Positions 37,742 to 46,999 of a DNA stretch of 64,000 nt are shown here, in pieces. Position numbers and translations under genes: made by a program. Position 1 is the first letter of the stretch. Each line of letters starts with the position of its first letter. Below the pieces are notes generated by a model that made no database searches, had not been told where the DNA came from, and saw nothing but the letters and a program-made list of their open reading frames with translations. Source of the DNA: Campylobacter lari (lineage in GTDB: Bacteria; Campylobacterota; Campylobacteria; Campylobacterales; Campylobacteraceae); the NCBI RefSeq assembly GCF_004357905.1, contig NZ_SMTT01000002.1, forward strand, positions 180,999-244,998, given 5' to 3'.

Positions 37742-38817
37742 GAATTTTACTTTGTATTTTGGGTGTAGTTTGCACACTTTTTGCTGTGCCAAGACCGACT
37801 TTTAATGATTTTTTGGGTTGTTATGAAAAAAATAAAGCTAGTATGTTGATTTATGAGGGCTTACCTGCCTTTGCTTTAAATGAAAATACTTTAGCAGTAG
37901 TTAAAACTAAAAACGCGAAATTAAACAGCTATACTAAATATGATCCCTTTTTAAATTTGTATTTAGTAAAAACAGATTTTAGTTTAATTCCTGCACCTAT
38001 GGGAAATGAAGAAGATTTAACACGCAATAGTTGGGTGGGAATTTTAGATAGCAATAAAAGCTATATAGGACATTTGAAGTATTTTGGGCAAAGTTTGACA
38101 GAGCGTGATCAACTTGACTTTGCTTCTAAAATCGGAGAACTTAACTCGCCGTGTTGTAAAATGCTTGGTATAAGTTTAGAAGATGGCAAACTTATAGGTA
38201 ATCGTTATTTAAAACACTTTGCAAAATATCCTGATGCTTATTGGGGTGATATAGGTGTGGATTTTGATATGCGTGATGGCAAAATTTATGTTAAAAATGT
38301 GCGTAAAAATGGACAATTTTTACTTAATGATGAGCTTGTGAGTGTTGATGGACAAGCTTATGATGATTTAAGAAAACTAAATGAAAAAATTTTATTTGCT
38401 GATCGCGGTGCAACTTTATACTTTAATGTATTAAGAGATAATAAAGATGTTAATATCTCCACTATGGTTTTTGATAAAGACTTGGGTGTATTTGCTAAGC
38501 CTAAAAAAGTGGTTCAAGCTAAGCCAAGTTCTTTTTATAGCAATCTAGGATTGCGCGTAGATATGAAAATGAATGTTACAGAAGTTACTCCAAATTCTAA
38601 AGCACAAATGGCTGGATTTTTAAAAGGGGATAAAATTTTAAGAATTAATAATCAAAAAATCAACAATTTTAATGAACTTCAAGCTGTTTTAGCTCAAGCT
38701 AATACTTTTGATATTCTAGTCTCAAGACAAGCAAGCAATATCCCTTCAGCGAAAAATAATGACTTTGAGCATTTTAATAAAGGATACTTTGACTTTTTTA
38801 TAAGGCTAAATAAGTGA
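37738..38817 (+). CDS. periplasmic PDZ-domain protein
   Basis: The 359-residue product starts with a signal sequence (MRILLCILGVVCTLFAVP). It ends with a PDZ domain (residues ~265-335) containing SNLGLRVDMKMNVTEVTPNSKAQ and GFLKGDKILRINNQ. A second, weaker PDZ-like stretch lies near residues 175-235 (DIGVDFDMRDGKIYVKNVRKNG). No protease residues are seen, so it is probably a scaffold. It is coupled to ybaB and ispA by overlaps. Confidence 0.8.
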   Translation: MRILLCILGVVCTLFAVPRPTFNDFLGCYEKNKASMLIYEGLPAFALNENTLAVVKTKNAKLNSYTKYDPFLNLYLVKTDFSLIPAPMGNEEDLTRNSWVGILDSNKSYIGHLKYFGQSLTERDQLDFASKIGELNSPCCKMLGISLEDGKLIGNRYLKHFAKYPDAYWGDIGVDFDMRDGKIYVKNVRKNGQFLLNDELVSVDGQAYDDLRKLNEKILFADRGATLYFNVLRDNKDVNISTMVFDKDLGVFAKPKKVVQAKPSSFYSNLGLRVDMKMNVTEVTPNSKAQMAGFLKGDKILRINNQKINNFNELQAVLAQANTFDILVSRQASNIPSAKNNDFEHFNKGYFDFFIRLNK

Positions 38818-39662
38818 TTTTAGAAAAATTCAAACAGCATTTAGAGCAAAATTTTCCTAAAACTCAAAGCTTTCATCCATTTTTTAATGAAGCTTTAAAA
38901 TGGATGTTAGAAGCTGGTGGGAAGCATTTTAGAGCCCAACTGCTTTTGGGTATAGTTAATACTAAAAATCCTGCTTTGTTTGAAAAGGCTTTAAATGCAG
39001 CTTTGGCTTTGGAATTTATCCACACTTACTCTTTAATACATGATGATTTACCCGCTATGGATGATGCTTCTTTGCGTAGAGGAAAGCAAACTTTACACAA
39101 AAAATATGATGAAACTACGGCTATTTTAGTGGGCGATGCTTTAAATACTCAAGCTTTTTTACTTCTTTCTAAGCTTGATTTAAAAGAAAATGTTAGATTA
39201 AAACTCATAGAAACTCTAGCCTTTAATGCAGGGCTTGGCGGTATGATTATCGGGCAAGCTATTGATTGTTATTTTGAAGATATGCCTTTAAATTTAGAGC
39301 AAGTTGAGTTTTTGCACATTCATAAAACTGCAAGATTGATTGCAGCGGCTTTAAAAATGGGTTGTGAAATTTGTGAGTTAGATGAAAAAGAATGCGAGCA
39401 AATTTATGAAATAGGGCTTTTGATAGGATTAGTTTTTCAAATCAAAGATGATATTATCGATGCGACTTTAGATACTCAAGAAGCAGGAAAGCCAACTCAT
39501 AATGATTTGCATAAAAATTCTTTTGTTAAACTTTTAGGTTTAGAAGGTGCTAAAAAGGCAAAAGATGATAAAATTGCTTTATGTGAAGAAAAAATGAAAA
39601 ATTTAGACTCTAAGCTTACTAATGAGCTTCAAATTTTGATTGATAAATATTTAAAAGGTTAA
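38814..39662 (+). CDS. ispA: farnesyl/geranyl diphosphate synthase
   Basis: This short-chain prenyl transferase makes the C15 precursor of undecaprenyl phosphate and quinones. The 282-residue product has the first Asp-rich motif in IHDDLPAMDDASLRRG and the second in QIKDDIIDAT. The start is a GTG that overlaps the preceding stop (GTGA). It is followed by tkt after three bases. Confidence 0.94.
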   Translation: MILEKFKQHLEQNFPKTQSFHPFFNEALKWMLEAGGKHFRAQLLLGIVNTKNPALFEKALNAALALEFIHTYSLIHDDLPAMDDASLRRGKQTLHKKYDETTAILVGDALNTQAFLLLSKLDLKENVRLKLIETLAFNAGLGGMIIGQAIDCYFEDMPLNLEQVEFLHIHKTARLIAAALKMGCEICELDEKECEQIYEIGLLIGLVFQIKDDIIDATLDTQEAGKPTHNDLHKNSFVKLLGLEGAKKAKDDKIALCEEKMKNLDSKLTNELQILIDKYLKG

Positions 39663-39665
39663 ACA

Positions 39666-41570
39666 ATGTTACAAAAACAAGCCAACACTATAAGATTTTT
39701 ATGTGCGGATATGGTGCAAAAAGCAAATTCAGGCCACCCAGGTGCTCCAATGGGTTTAGCAGATATTATAAGTGTTTTAAGTACTCATTTAGTGCATAAT
39801 CCAAAAGATCCTACATGGTTAAACCGCGATAGATTAGTCTTTTCAGGTGGTCATGCTAGTGCTTTGCTTTATAGCTTTTTACATTTGAGCGGTTATGATG
39901 TAAGTTTAGAAGATTTAAAAAATTTCCGTCAATTACACTCTAAAACCCCAGGTCATCCTGAAATTTTCACTCCAGGTGTTGAAATTGCCACAGGACCTTT
40001 AGGACAAGGCATTGCAAATGCGGTTGGTTTTGCTATGGCAGCCAAAAAAGCAAGTTTGCTTTTGGGCGAAGAGATTATCAATCATAAAGTATATTGTTTA
40101 TGCGGTGATGGAGATTTACAAGAAGGAATTTCTTATGAGGCTTGTTCTTTAGCAGGTGTGCATAATCTTGATAATTTAATCATCATTTATGATAGCAATA
40201 ATATTTCAATTGAAGGTGATGTGGCTATTGCTTTTAATGAAAATGTAAAAGAGCGTTTTAGAGCGCAAAATTTTGAAGTACTTGAGATAGATGGGCATGA
40301 TTTTGAGCAAATTGATTTAGCATTAAAAACTGCTAAAGAAAGCAAAAAGCCTTGTTTGATTATCGCTCATACTACCATAGCTAAAGGAGCTTTAGATCTT
40401 GAGGGAAGTCATCATTCTCACGGAGCGCCTTTGGGCGAAGAGCTTATAAAAAAGGCAAAAGAGGCTTTAGGTTTTGATCCACAAAAAACTTTTGAAATCC
40501 CAGAAGAAGTTAAAATTCGCTTTAGCGGGGCAATAGAACTTGGGGATTTAGCACAAGCTAAATGGAATCAAAAAGTGCAAAAATTAAATGCAGAGAAGCA
40601 AGCATTGCTAAAAGAGCTTTTAGAGCCTGATTTTTCAAAAATACAATTTCCTGATTTTAAAGGACAAGATTTAGCTACTAGAGATAGCAATGGTGTGATT
40701 TTAAATGCTATCGCTAAAGCCTTACCGGGATTTTTAGGTGGTAGTGCAGATTTAGGTCCATCAAATAAAACTGAACTCAAAGATATGGGCGATTTTCCAA
40801 ATGGAAAAAATATCCACTATGGTATAAGAGAGCATGCAATGGCTGCTATATCAAATGCTTTTGCAAGATATGGTTTGTTTTTGCCTTATTGTGCTACTTT
40901 TTTTATATTTAGTGAGTATTTAAAACCTGCTGCAAGAATAGCAGCTTTGATGAGGGCTAAACACTTTTTCATCTTTACTCACGATAGTATAGGTGTAGGT
41001 GAAGATGGCCCAACACACCAACCTATAGAGCAGCTTAGCACTTTTAGAGCTATGCCAAATTCATTGACATTTAGAGTAGCTGATGGGGTTGAAAATGTAA
41101 AAGCATGGCAGATTGCACTTAAAACTAATATGCCAAGTGTTTTTGTTTTATCGCGTCAAAAATTAAGTGCTTTAAGCGAGCCTGTTTTTGGAGATGTGGA
41201 AAATGGGGCTTATTTATTAGAAGAAAACGCAAATGCGCAATTTACACTTTTAGCAAGTGGTAGTGAAGTGTCATTATGTGTAAAAACAGCTAAGATTTTA
41301 AAAGAAAAAGGTGTGATTGCTAATGTGGTTTCTATGCCTTGTTATGAGTTATTCATCGCTCAAGAAAAATCTTATAAAGAAAGAATTTTACAAGGTAAGG
41401 TTATAGGTGTTGAAGCTGCAAATTCAAACGAGCTTTATAGAATTTGTGATGAGCTTTATGGTATAGAAAGTTTTGGTGAGAGTGGTAAAGATAAAGATGT
41501 ATTTGAGCATTTTGGATTTAGTGAGGAGAAATTAAGCTCATATATTTTAAGTCTATGTAATGAAAAATAA
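39666..41570 (+). CDS. tkt: transketolase
   Basis: This thiamine-diphosphate enzyme belongs to the non-oxidative pentose phosphate pathway, which supplies pentoses in bacteria without a full glycolysis. The 634-residue product has ANSGHPGAPMGLADI, GPLGQGIANAVG, the TPP motif GDGDLQEGISYEA and the pyrimidine-domain IREHAMAAISNAFA. It overlaps the permease gene behind it by 11 bases. Confidence 0.97.
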   Translation: MLQKQANTIRFLCADMVQKANSGHPGAPMGLADIISVLSTHLVHNPKDPTWLNRDRLVFSGGHASALLYSFLHLSGYDVSLEDLKNFRQLHSKTPGHPEIFTPGVEIATGPLGQGIANAVGFAMAAKKASLLLGEEIINHKVYCLCGDGDLQEGISYEACSLAGVHNLDNLIIIYDSNNISIEGDVAIAFNENVKERFRAQNFEVLEIDGHDFEQIDLALKTAKESKKPCLIIAHTTIAKGALDLEGSHHSHGAPLGEELIKKAKEALGFDPQKTFEIPEEVKIRFSGAIELGDLAQAKWNQKVQKLNAEKQALLKELLEPDFSKIQFPDFKGQDLATRDSNGVILNAIAKALPGFLGGSADLGPSNKTELKDMGDFPNGKNIHYGIREHAMAAISNAFARYGLFLPYCATFFIFSEYLKPAARIAALMRAKHFFIFTHDSIGVGEDGPTHQPIEQLSTFRAMPNSLTFRVADGVENVKAWQIALKTNMPSVFVLSRQKLSALSEPVFGDVENGAYLLEENANAQFTLLASGSEVSLCVKTAKILKEKGVIANVVSMPCYELFIAQEKSYKERILQGKVIGVEAANSNELYRICDELYGIESFGESGKDKDVFEHFGFSEEKLSSYILSLCNEK

Positions 41571-42672
41571 AATAATCAAAGATGTTAAAAATCAAGAATG
41601 TATTTTTAGCGTCTTTGGTATATGGGATAAAACAAGCGTAGGAAAATTGGAAAAATTAGATTTTCCTACTCAAAAAAATATTATTTTTGATTTTGCAAAT
41701 TTAGATTTTATAGATACTGCTGGGATTAGGTATTTTCTAGCTTTAGAAAATGAATTTAAGCAAAAAGGTTTTGAGTTTAGTAGGATAAATCTTAAAAGCG
41801 AGCATGCTAAGCTTTTTGAACTTTGTCAAAAACACTATAAAAGCTTTTGTGATTCTTATGAAGATAAAAAAACAATCAAAGATTTTTTTGAAAATTTAGG
41901 AAAGAAAGTTGCAAATTCTTTTACAATTTTAGTGCAGTTTTTAAATTTCATAGGACTTATTATTTATACTTGTTTTAAAACACTTTTAAACCCTAAAAAA
42001 CTTCGCTTTAAGGCATTTTTATATCATGTAGAAAATAGCGCTATTAATGCTTTACCTATTATTATGCTAACTTCATTGCTTGTGGGTGTAGTGCTTGCTT
42101 ATCAAGCTGCGTATCAACTTGCACAATTTGGAGCTAATATTTATATTGTTGATTTAATGGGAATTTCTGCCACTAGAGAGCTTGCACCATTAATTAGTGC
42201 TATTGTTATTGCAGGCAGGAGTGCAAGTTCTTATACAGCTCAAATTGGAGTAATGAAACTTACTGATGAAATTGATGCGATGAAAACTATGGGTTTTAAA
42301 GAAAGTGAATTTATCATTTTACCTAGAGTTTTGGCTTTAGCACTTGCTATGCCTTTGGTAGTAATAGTAGCTGATATTTTAAGTATTATAGGTGGAATTG
42401 TAGTTGCTTGGTTTAGTTTAGAAATTAGTGCGAGTGAGTTTATGAGTCGTTTTAAAGAAGCAGTGGAGTTAAAACATATTATCATAGGACTTATAAAAGC
42501 ACCTATTTTTGGATTTTTGATTGCTTCTATTGCTTGTTTTAGAGGATTTTTTGTACAAAAAACTACCGAAAGCATAGGTGTTTATACGACAAAAAGTGTG
42601 GTAAATGCTATTTTTTGGGTAATAGCTTTTGATGCGATTTTCTCTGTATTTTTGACAAAGGCTGGATTTTGA
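41560..42672 (+). CDS. iamB: STAS-MlaE fusion: ABC lipid-transport permease (IamB)
   Basis: This is the inner-membrane permease of a Mla-type phospholipid transporter. Residues 1-~95 resemble a STAS domain (NIIFDFANLDFIDTAGIRYF), corresponding to the separate MlaB of E. coli. Residues ~120-370 are the MlaE permease with GRSASSYTAQIGVMKLTDEIDAM. It overlaps tkt and iamA, with a TTGA junction downstream. The name follows the C. jejuni invasion-associated marker locus as I recall it. Confidence 0.88.
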   Translation: MKNKIIKDVKNQECIFSVFGIWDKTSVGKLEKLDFPTQKNIIFDFANLDFIDTAGIRYFLALENEFKQKGFEFSRINLKSEHAKLFELCQKHYKSFCDSYEDKKTIKDFFENLGKKVANSFTILVQFLNFIGLIIYTCFKTLLNPKKLRFKAFLYHVENSAINALPIIMLTSLLVGVVLAYQAAYQLAQFGANIYIVDLMGISATRELAPLISAIVIAGRSASSYTAQIGVMKLTDEIDAMKTMGFKESEFIILPRVLALALAMPLVVIVADILSIIGGIVVAWFSLEISASEFMSRFKEAVELKHIIIGLIKAPIFGFLIASIACFRGFFVQKTTESIGVYTTKSVVNAIFWVIAFDAIFSVFLTKAGF

Positions 42673-43391
42673 TTATAAAGGCTAAAAATATCAGCACTTA
42701 TTTTGGAAGTAAATGTGTGCATGAAGATATTAGTTTTGAAGTGCAAGATAATGAAATTTTTGGCATTTTAGGTGGTAGTGGTAGTGGTAAATCTGTGCTT
42801 TTAAGACAAATGTTAATGCTTGAGCATTTTGATAAGGGAGAGTATGAAATTTTAGGTAAGAGATTAAAAAATATAAGCGATGAAGATGCTTTGTTTTTGC
42901 AAAAACAATGGGGTGTTGTTTTTCAATATGGAGCATTATTTAGCTTTTTTAATATACTTGAAAACATTAGCATACCTTTGGTTGAATACACAAAACTTAG
43001 CAAAAACGACATTAAAGAAATAGCTATGATGAAGCTTAAGATGGTAGGGCTTGATGAGAGCGTGGCAAAGCTTTATCCTAGTGAGTTAAGTGGGGGTATG
43101 AAAAAAAGAGTGGCCATAGCTAGAGCTTTGGCACTTGATTCTAAATTACTTTTTTTAGATGAGCCAACTTCAGGGCTTGATCCTTATAGCTCAAGAGAAT
43201 TTGATGAGTTACTTTTGAGTTTAAAACAAAGCTTTAAATTATGTGTAGTCTTAATTACTCATGATAAAGAGAGTATGAAAAATGTATTAAATCGCTTTTT
43301 GGTTATAGAGAATAAAAAAGTTGGTTTTTTGGGAAATGTCGAGGCTTTGCAAGAGCAAAATCCAAGACTTTATGAGAGGTTTATGCAATAA
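42669..43391 (+). CDS. iamA: Mla-type ABC transporter ATP-binding protein (IamA)
   Basis: This ATPase powers the lipid transporter. The 240-residue product has Walker A GGSGSGKS (~residue 35), the Q-loop in QWGVVFQYGALF, the signature LSGGMKKRVAIARALAL and Walker B LLFLDEPTSGLDP. The start is a TTG overlapping the iamB stop. Its stop shares one base with the mlaD-like start. Confidence 0.92.
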   Translation: MIIKAKNISTYFGSKCVHEDISFEVQDNEIFGILGGSGSGKSVLLRQMLMLEHFDKGEYEILGKRLKNISDEDALFLQKQWGVVFQYGALFSFFNILENISIPLVEYTKLSKNDIKEIAMMKLKMVGLDESVAKLYPSELSGGMKKRVAIARALALDSKLLFLDEPTSGLDPYSSREFDELLLSLKQSFKLCVVLITHDKESMKNVLNRFLVIENKKVGFLGNVEALQEQNPRLYERFMQ

Positions 43392-44218
43392 TGGAAAACA
43401 AAGCAAATTATATTTTGATTGGAATTTTTGTTTGTGTGTTATTTTTTATTAGTTTGTTTTTTATAGTGTGGTATGGAAATTTAAAAGATGAAAAATCATT
43501 CAAATATTATGAAATTTATATGGAAGAATCAGTTGCAGGACTTAGTGTAAAAGCTCCAGTTAAATTTTTAGGAGTAGATGTTGGAAGTGTTGAAAACATC
43601 AGTATAGATAGCTCAAGTAAGCAACTAAGAGTAAAAATTTTAGTTAAGCTTGATTCTAGTTTGGTTGTTAAAACAGATACTTATGCAAGTTTGCAAATTC
43701 AAGGCATAACAGGATTTAAATTTATTCAGCTTGCAGGAGGTAGTGAGGAAGCTAGTGTTTTGAGAGCAGGTGATGATGTTTATCCTATTATAAAATCAAA
43801 AGAAAGTTTTTTTGCAAGCATAGATAAGCAAACTTCAAATTTATTAGAACTAATCACAAGTTCAAAAATAAAATTAGAAAAACTCTTAAGTGATAAAAAT
43901 TTAAAAAACATAGAGCAAATTTTGCAAAATTCATCAGAATTTTCTGCACATTTAAATGCTAATGTACCAGCATTCTTAGCAAATTTAAATAAAACAAGCT
44001 CTAAACTTGGCAAAAGTGCAGATGAATTTTCAAATTTTTTAAACAATGCTAATGGTCAACTTAATGAGCTTAATAAAAGTAGAATGCTCTTAAATGAAAA
44101 TTTAGATATTTTAAGAGTTTTGTTTTTAGATTTTACGCAATTACTAAATATTTTAAAGCAAAATCCTTCAGATATAATTTATAAAGATAAGGCTACTCAA
44201 TATGCTCCAGGAGAATAA
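43391..44218 (+). CDS. MCE-domain (MlaD-like) lipid-transport protein
   Basis: This substrate-binding component is anchored by one N-terminal helix (NYILIGIFVCVLFFISLFFI) and faces the periplasm. The MCE domain covers residues ~40-120 (VAGLSVKAPVKFLGVDVGSV, LQIQGITGFKFIQLAGG). A long helical C-terminal region follows, with possible coiled coil. 275 residues. It is one base into iamA and just ahead of the lipoprotein gene. Confidence 0.9.
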   Translation: MENKANYILIGIFVCVLFFISLFFIVWYGNLKDEKSFKYYEIYMEESVAGLSVKAPVKFLGVDVGSVENISIDSSSKQLRVKILVKLDSSLVVKTDTYASLQIQGITGFKFIQLAGGSEEASVLRAGDDVYPIIKSKESFFASIDKQTSNLLELITSSKIKLEKLLSDKNLKNIEQILQNSSEFSAHLNANVPAFLANLNKTSSKLGKSADEFSNFLNNANGQLNELNKSRMLLNENLDILRVLFLDFTQLLNILKQNPSDIIYKDKATQYAPGE

Positions 44219-44219
44219 A

Positions 44220-44810
44220 ATGAGATATTTATATATTAGTTTAATAGCTATTTTTTTTAGTGCTTGCTCTTTGATTAATCCAAGTCAAACTTTGCCTGCA
44301 AATAAATATTTTAGTATTAATTTAGAAAAGCTAGAGCAAAGTCAAAATAAAAAAAATGCAACTATTATAGTTTCCTTACCTAAAGGCTTAGCTTATACTA
44401 ATGAAATTTTTTATAAAAAAGATTATACTATCAATACCTATGCTTATCATTTTTGGAAAGAAAATCCTGCTTTAATGATAAAATCTTTTTTGGAATTTCA
44501 TTTGCAAGATTTGGGGGTATTTAAAGCAGTTTTAAATCAAGATAGTCTAGCTAGTGCTGATTATGTTTTAGAAAGTAAAGTGGATATTTTAGAGCAAGAT
44601 TTTAGTGATGAGTTGCATTCTAAAATAAAGTTTGGTATTAATTTAAATTTAGTGCAAATAAACACTAAAAAACTTATAGCGAGTAAGTACTTTTACTATG
44701 AAAAAGAATTAAATGATAATAATCCTCAAATTTTAATCCAAAACTATGATGAGGTTTTTTTGCTTTTTGCTAAAGATTTTAGAGTTTGGGTAGATCAAAA
44801 TTTGGAATAA
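44220..44810 (+). CDS. ABC-type transport auxiliary lipoprotein (PqiC/LptE-like)
   Basis: The start is the ATG at 44220 after CCAGGAGAATAAA. An upstream frame extension is not needed. The 196-residue product has a lipoprotein signal with lipobox FSAC near residue 16, then a domain like the auxiliary lipoproteins of MCE systems. It is expected to be anchored in the outer membrane. It ends the iam operon. A sigma-54 promoter for the next gene lies over its stop codon. Confidence 0.8.
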   Translation: MRYLYISLIAIFFSACSLINPSQTLPANKYFSINLEKLEQSQNKKNATIIVSLPKGLAYTNEIFYKKDYTINTYAYHFWKENPALMIKSFLEFHLQDLGVFKAVLNQDSLASADYVLESKVDILEQDFSDELHSKIKFGINLNLVQINTKKLIASKYFYYEKELNDNNPQILIQNYDEVFLLFAKDFRVWVDQNLE

Positions 44811-44820
44811 AAAATGCTTT
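44801..44820 (+). promoter_or_regulatory. sigma-54 promoter overlapping the lipoprotein gene's end
   Basis: TTTGGAATAAAAAATGCTTT has GG (44804-44805) and GC (44816-44817) separated by exactly ten bases. It closely matches the flgE promoter in this window. A perfect 8-bp hairpin follows at 44822-44841, directly before GGAAGG, the ribosome-binding site of the next gene. Confidence 0.75.
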
Positions 44821-44852
44821 TCTTGTTATAGCAATAACAAGGAAGGTGTATT

Positions 44853-45374
44853 ATGAGAGATGAATTAGAAATCTTACAAAAACATTTAGGACAAGTAGGT
44901 TCAAGCATAGATGGTGCAAATTTAAAACATCAAACGCAAAAATTTAGTGAAGATATTACTGATGCTAATGACTTTATAGGTGCTTTGCAAATTTTAGATT
45001 CCTCATTGAAAAAAATTTCAAAACTTCTAGAAGATAAAAACTATGAAGATGTGCAAGATAAAGTTTTAATTGCTAGTGAAAGTTTGAAAATAGTAGATAA
45101 TTGCTCATTTTTAGGTAATGCTTTATTTGATAATAATTATAATGTAAATGTTGGTTCAAAGGCATTTGCTTTTGAAATTTATAATCCTTTAAAAATTTTA
45201 GAAACTAGTGATTATGAAGGTATGAAAGCTTATATAGTCGATAAAAGAGAAGAAATAGCTTCTATGCTCAGTGAGCTTGCAGTGGCTATTGCTACTTATA
45301 GTCCTAGTCAAAGTTTTGGCGGATCAAGCCATGATTTTATGGGTGATTTTGATTTTACTAAGCTTTTTAAATAA
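44853..45374 (+). CDS. conserved hypothetical, probable flagellar-regulon protein (Cj1650-like)
   Basis: The 173-residue product has no signal peptide. It is mostly helical and acidic, with a central IYNPLKILETSDYEGMKAYI segment and a Ser/Gly/Phe-rich tail. I recognise no domain. Its position after the iam operon matches C. jejuni Cj1650 as I recall it. The sigma-54 promoter places it in the hook/basal-body expression class, so a role in the flagellum or in a secreted/cytoplasmic helper function is likely but unproven. Confidence 0.7.
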   Translation: MRDELEILQKHLGQVGSSIDGANLKHQTQKFSEDITDANDFIGALQILDSSLKKISKLLEDKNYEDVQDKVLIASESLKIVDNCSFLGNALFDNNYNVNVGSKAFAFEIYNPLKILETSDYEGMKAYIVDKREEIASMLSELAVAIATYSPSQSFGGSSHDFMGDFDFTKLFK

Positions 45375-45376
45375 CA

Positions 45377-45410
45377 CTAAAGGCTAAAAAGCCTTTAGAT
45401 TTTTATTTTA
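45377..45410. terminator. bidirectional terminator between the Cj1650-like gene and sodC
   Basis: A 9-bp stem (45377-45385 with 45390-45398) with an AAAA loop is followed by ATTTTTATTTTA. It separates two convergent genes. Confidence 0.8.
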
Positions 45411-45942
45411 TAACACCACATGCCATTCTAGCACCGCCACCGCCAAGTGCTGCAGGATGATCGCTGTGATTGTCTCCTCCAAAATGTATCATTAGAGCAT
45501 GATTTTTAAGCTCATCAAGAGTTTTGATTTTTGGTGCTAATACAGGGTTAGTTGCTTTACCATCTTTTTCTACATAAAGTGGTGGTAAATCCCCTTTGTG
45601 ACCTTTATCATCCCATGGGCTTGAGTGAGCATCTGTTTTTTCAGGATCCCAGTGTCCACCTGCTTTCATACCTAAACCTTTATCAGTTGCTCCACAATCA
45701 GCATTTGCATGAACATGAAAGCCATGAATTCCACTTTCTAAACCTTTAAGATTTGGATAAAATGCTACCCCATAAGGAGTTTGTACTGCTACAACTTCGC
45801 CTGCATCTTTATTAGCTTTTTTATCAAGAATTTCCATTTTGATAACTAAATGATCTTTTTGTGCTTTTGGATTAAAATTTTCTAAATTTGCTCCAAATAA
45901 AAAGCTTGATGCTAGTAAAGAACCTAGAATGATTTTTTTCAT
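45403..45942 (-). CDS. sodC: periplasmic Cu/Zn superoxide dismutase
   Basis: It detoxifies superoxide outside the inner membrane. The 179-residue product has a signal peptide ([18 protein letters not shown]). Metal ligands lie in [13 protein letters not shown] and [15 protein letters not shown], the [10 protein letters not shown] segment is conserved, and [16 protein letters not shown] and [12 protein letters not shown] complete the fold with its two disulfide cysteines. It is preceded by AAAGGAG and divergent from an AraC-type regulator. I do not recall sodC in C. jejuni, so it may be lineage-specific. Confidence 0.94.
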   Translation of the reverse strand: MKKIILGSLLASSFLFGANLENFNPKAQKDHLVIKMEILDKKANKDAGEVVAVQTPYGVAFYPNLKGLESGIHGFHVHANADCGATDKGLGMKAGGHWDPEKTDAHSSPWDDKGHKGDLPPLYVEKDGKATNPVLAPKIKTLDELKNHALMIHFGGDNHSDHPAALGGGGARMACGVIK

Positions 45943-46051
45943 TTTTTCTCCTTTTTTAATTGAAATTAATTATATTGTAACATAAATTCTTAATAAAAAA
46001 TATTTTTTATTGTATTATATAAATAATCAAAAAACTTATAAAAAGGTATAT

Positions 46052-46933
46052 ATGTTAATTTTTCCAAAAGATCTTGAAAAAATCAGTCAAAATGTTTTGA
46101 AAAATACTTTTTTTTCTTTATGTTGGTATCAAAAAGATTTTTCAAATGATAAAAATCAAGAAGTTGTATTTAAAGATTATGCTTTAGTATTTATTTTAAA
46201 AGGTTCTAAAAGTATTTATACTATGGATAATCAGTTTAATGTAAAAAAAGATGAGCTTGTGTTTTTTACAAAAAATTCTTTTTCTATTAGAGATTATTTA
46301 AATGATGAAAATATATATGAATCTATTATTTTGTGTTTTAAGGAAAGTATTTTAATAGAACTTATTTTTAAATATCAAGAATTAATTTGTAAATTAGATT
46401 CTCCAAAATATGCTAAAAGTTTATTTAGTTTAAAAACTAATCTGATAACTAAAGGTATTTTCGAGTCTTTCTTACCTTGTATAAATGAATTTAATGAGAA
46501 AAATGAATATCTGCTTAGATTAAAATTTGAAGAATTATTTTTGTCTTTATTATATAGTGAAGATAATGCAGAGTTTTTAGCTTTTTTAAAAGCCATTTTA
46601 AGTGGTTTTAAATTAGAGCTTTATAAGATGTTTGCATATTGTCAAAATGACTTTGAAAGTGTAGCTTCTATGGCCAAATTTAGTAAAATGGATATAGCAA
46701 GTTTTAGTCGTAATTTTAAACAAAGTTTTGGTATTACTCCTAAAGAATGGCTTGATAACAAGCGTTTTGAAAGAGCTAAATTTTTACTTGAATTTTCTAC
46801 AAAAAATATCACTCAAATTTGTTATGAACTTGGATTTAATTCTCCTGCTTGGTTTATAGCAAGATATAAAAAAAGATATGGCATTACCCCAAAACAAGAA
46901 CAAAAGTCAAAAAACTTATATTTTTTATCTTAA
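46052..46933 (+). CDS. AraC-family transcriptional regulator
   Basis: The start at 46052 (MLIFPKDLEK) has AAAAGG six bases upstream. An earlier in-frame TTG at 46010 lies in the promoter region. The product is 293 residues. The C-terminal ~100 residues form a double helix-turn-helix with FESVASMAKFSKMDIASFSRNFKQ and GITPKEWLDNKRFERAKFLL, then ITQICYELGFNSPAWFIARYKKRYGITP. The N-terminal domain would sense a ligand. Its targets may include the propeller gene downstream or divergent sodC; this is inference. Confidence 0.87.
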   Translation: MLIFPKDLEKISQNVLKNTFFSLCWYQKDFSNDKNQEVVFKDYALVFILKGSKSIYTMDNQFNVKKDELVFFTKNSFSIRDYLNDENIYESIILCFKESILIELIFKYQELICKLDSPKYAKSLFSLKTNLITKGIFESFLPCINEFNEKNEYLLRLKFEELFLSLLYSEDNAEFLAFLKAILSGFKLELYKMFAYCQNDFESVASMAKFSKMDIASFSRNFKQSFGITPKEWLDNKRFERAKFLLEFSTKNITQICYELGFNSPAWFIARYKKRYGITPKQEQKSKNLYFLS

Positions 46934-46999
46934 AAATGATAGATTTTATTTTGGTTTTTTATTAGAATTTGTTAATAAAATTTAAGAAAGGTAACAATT

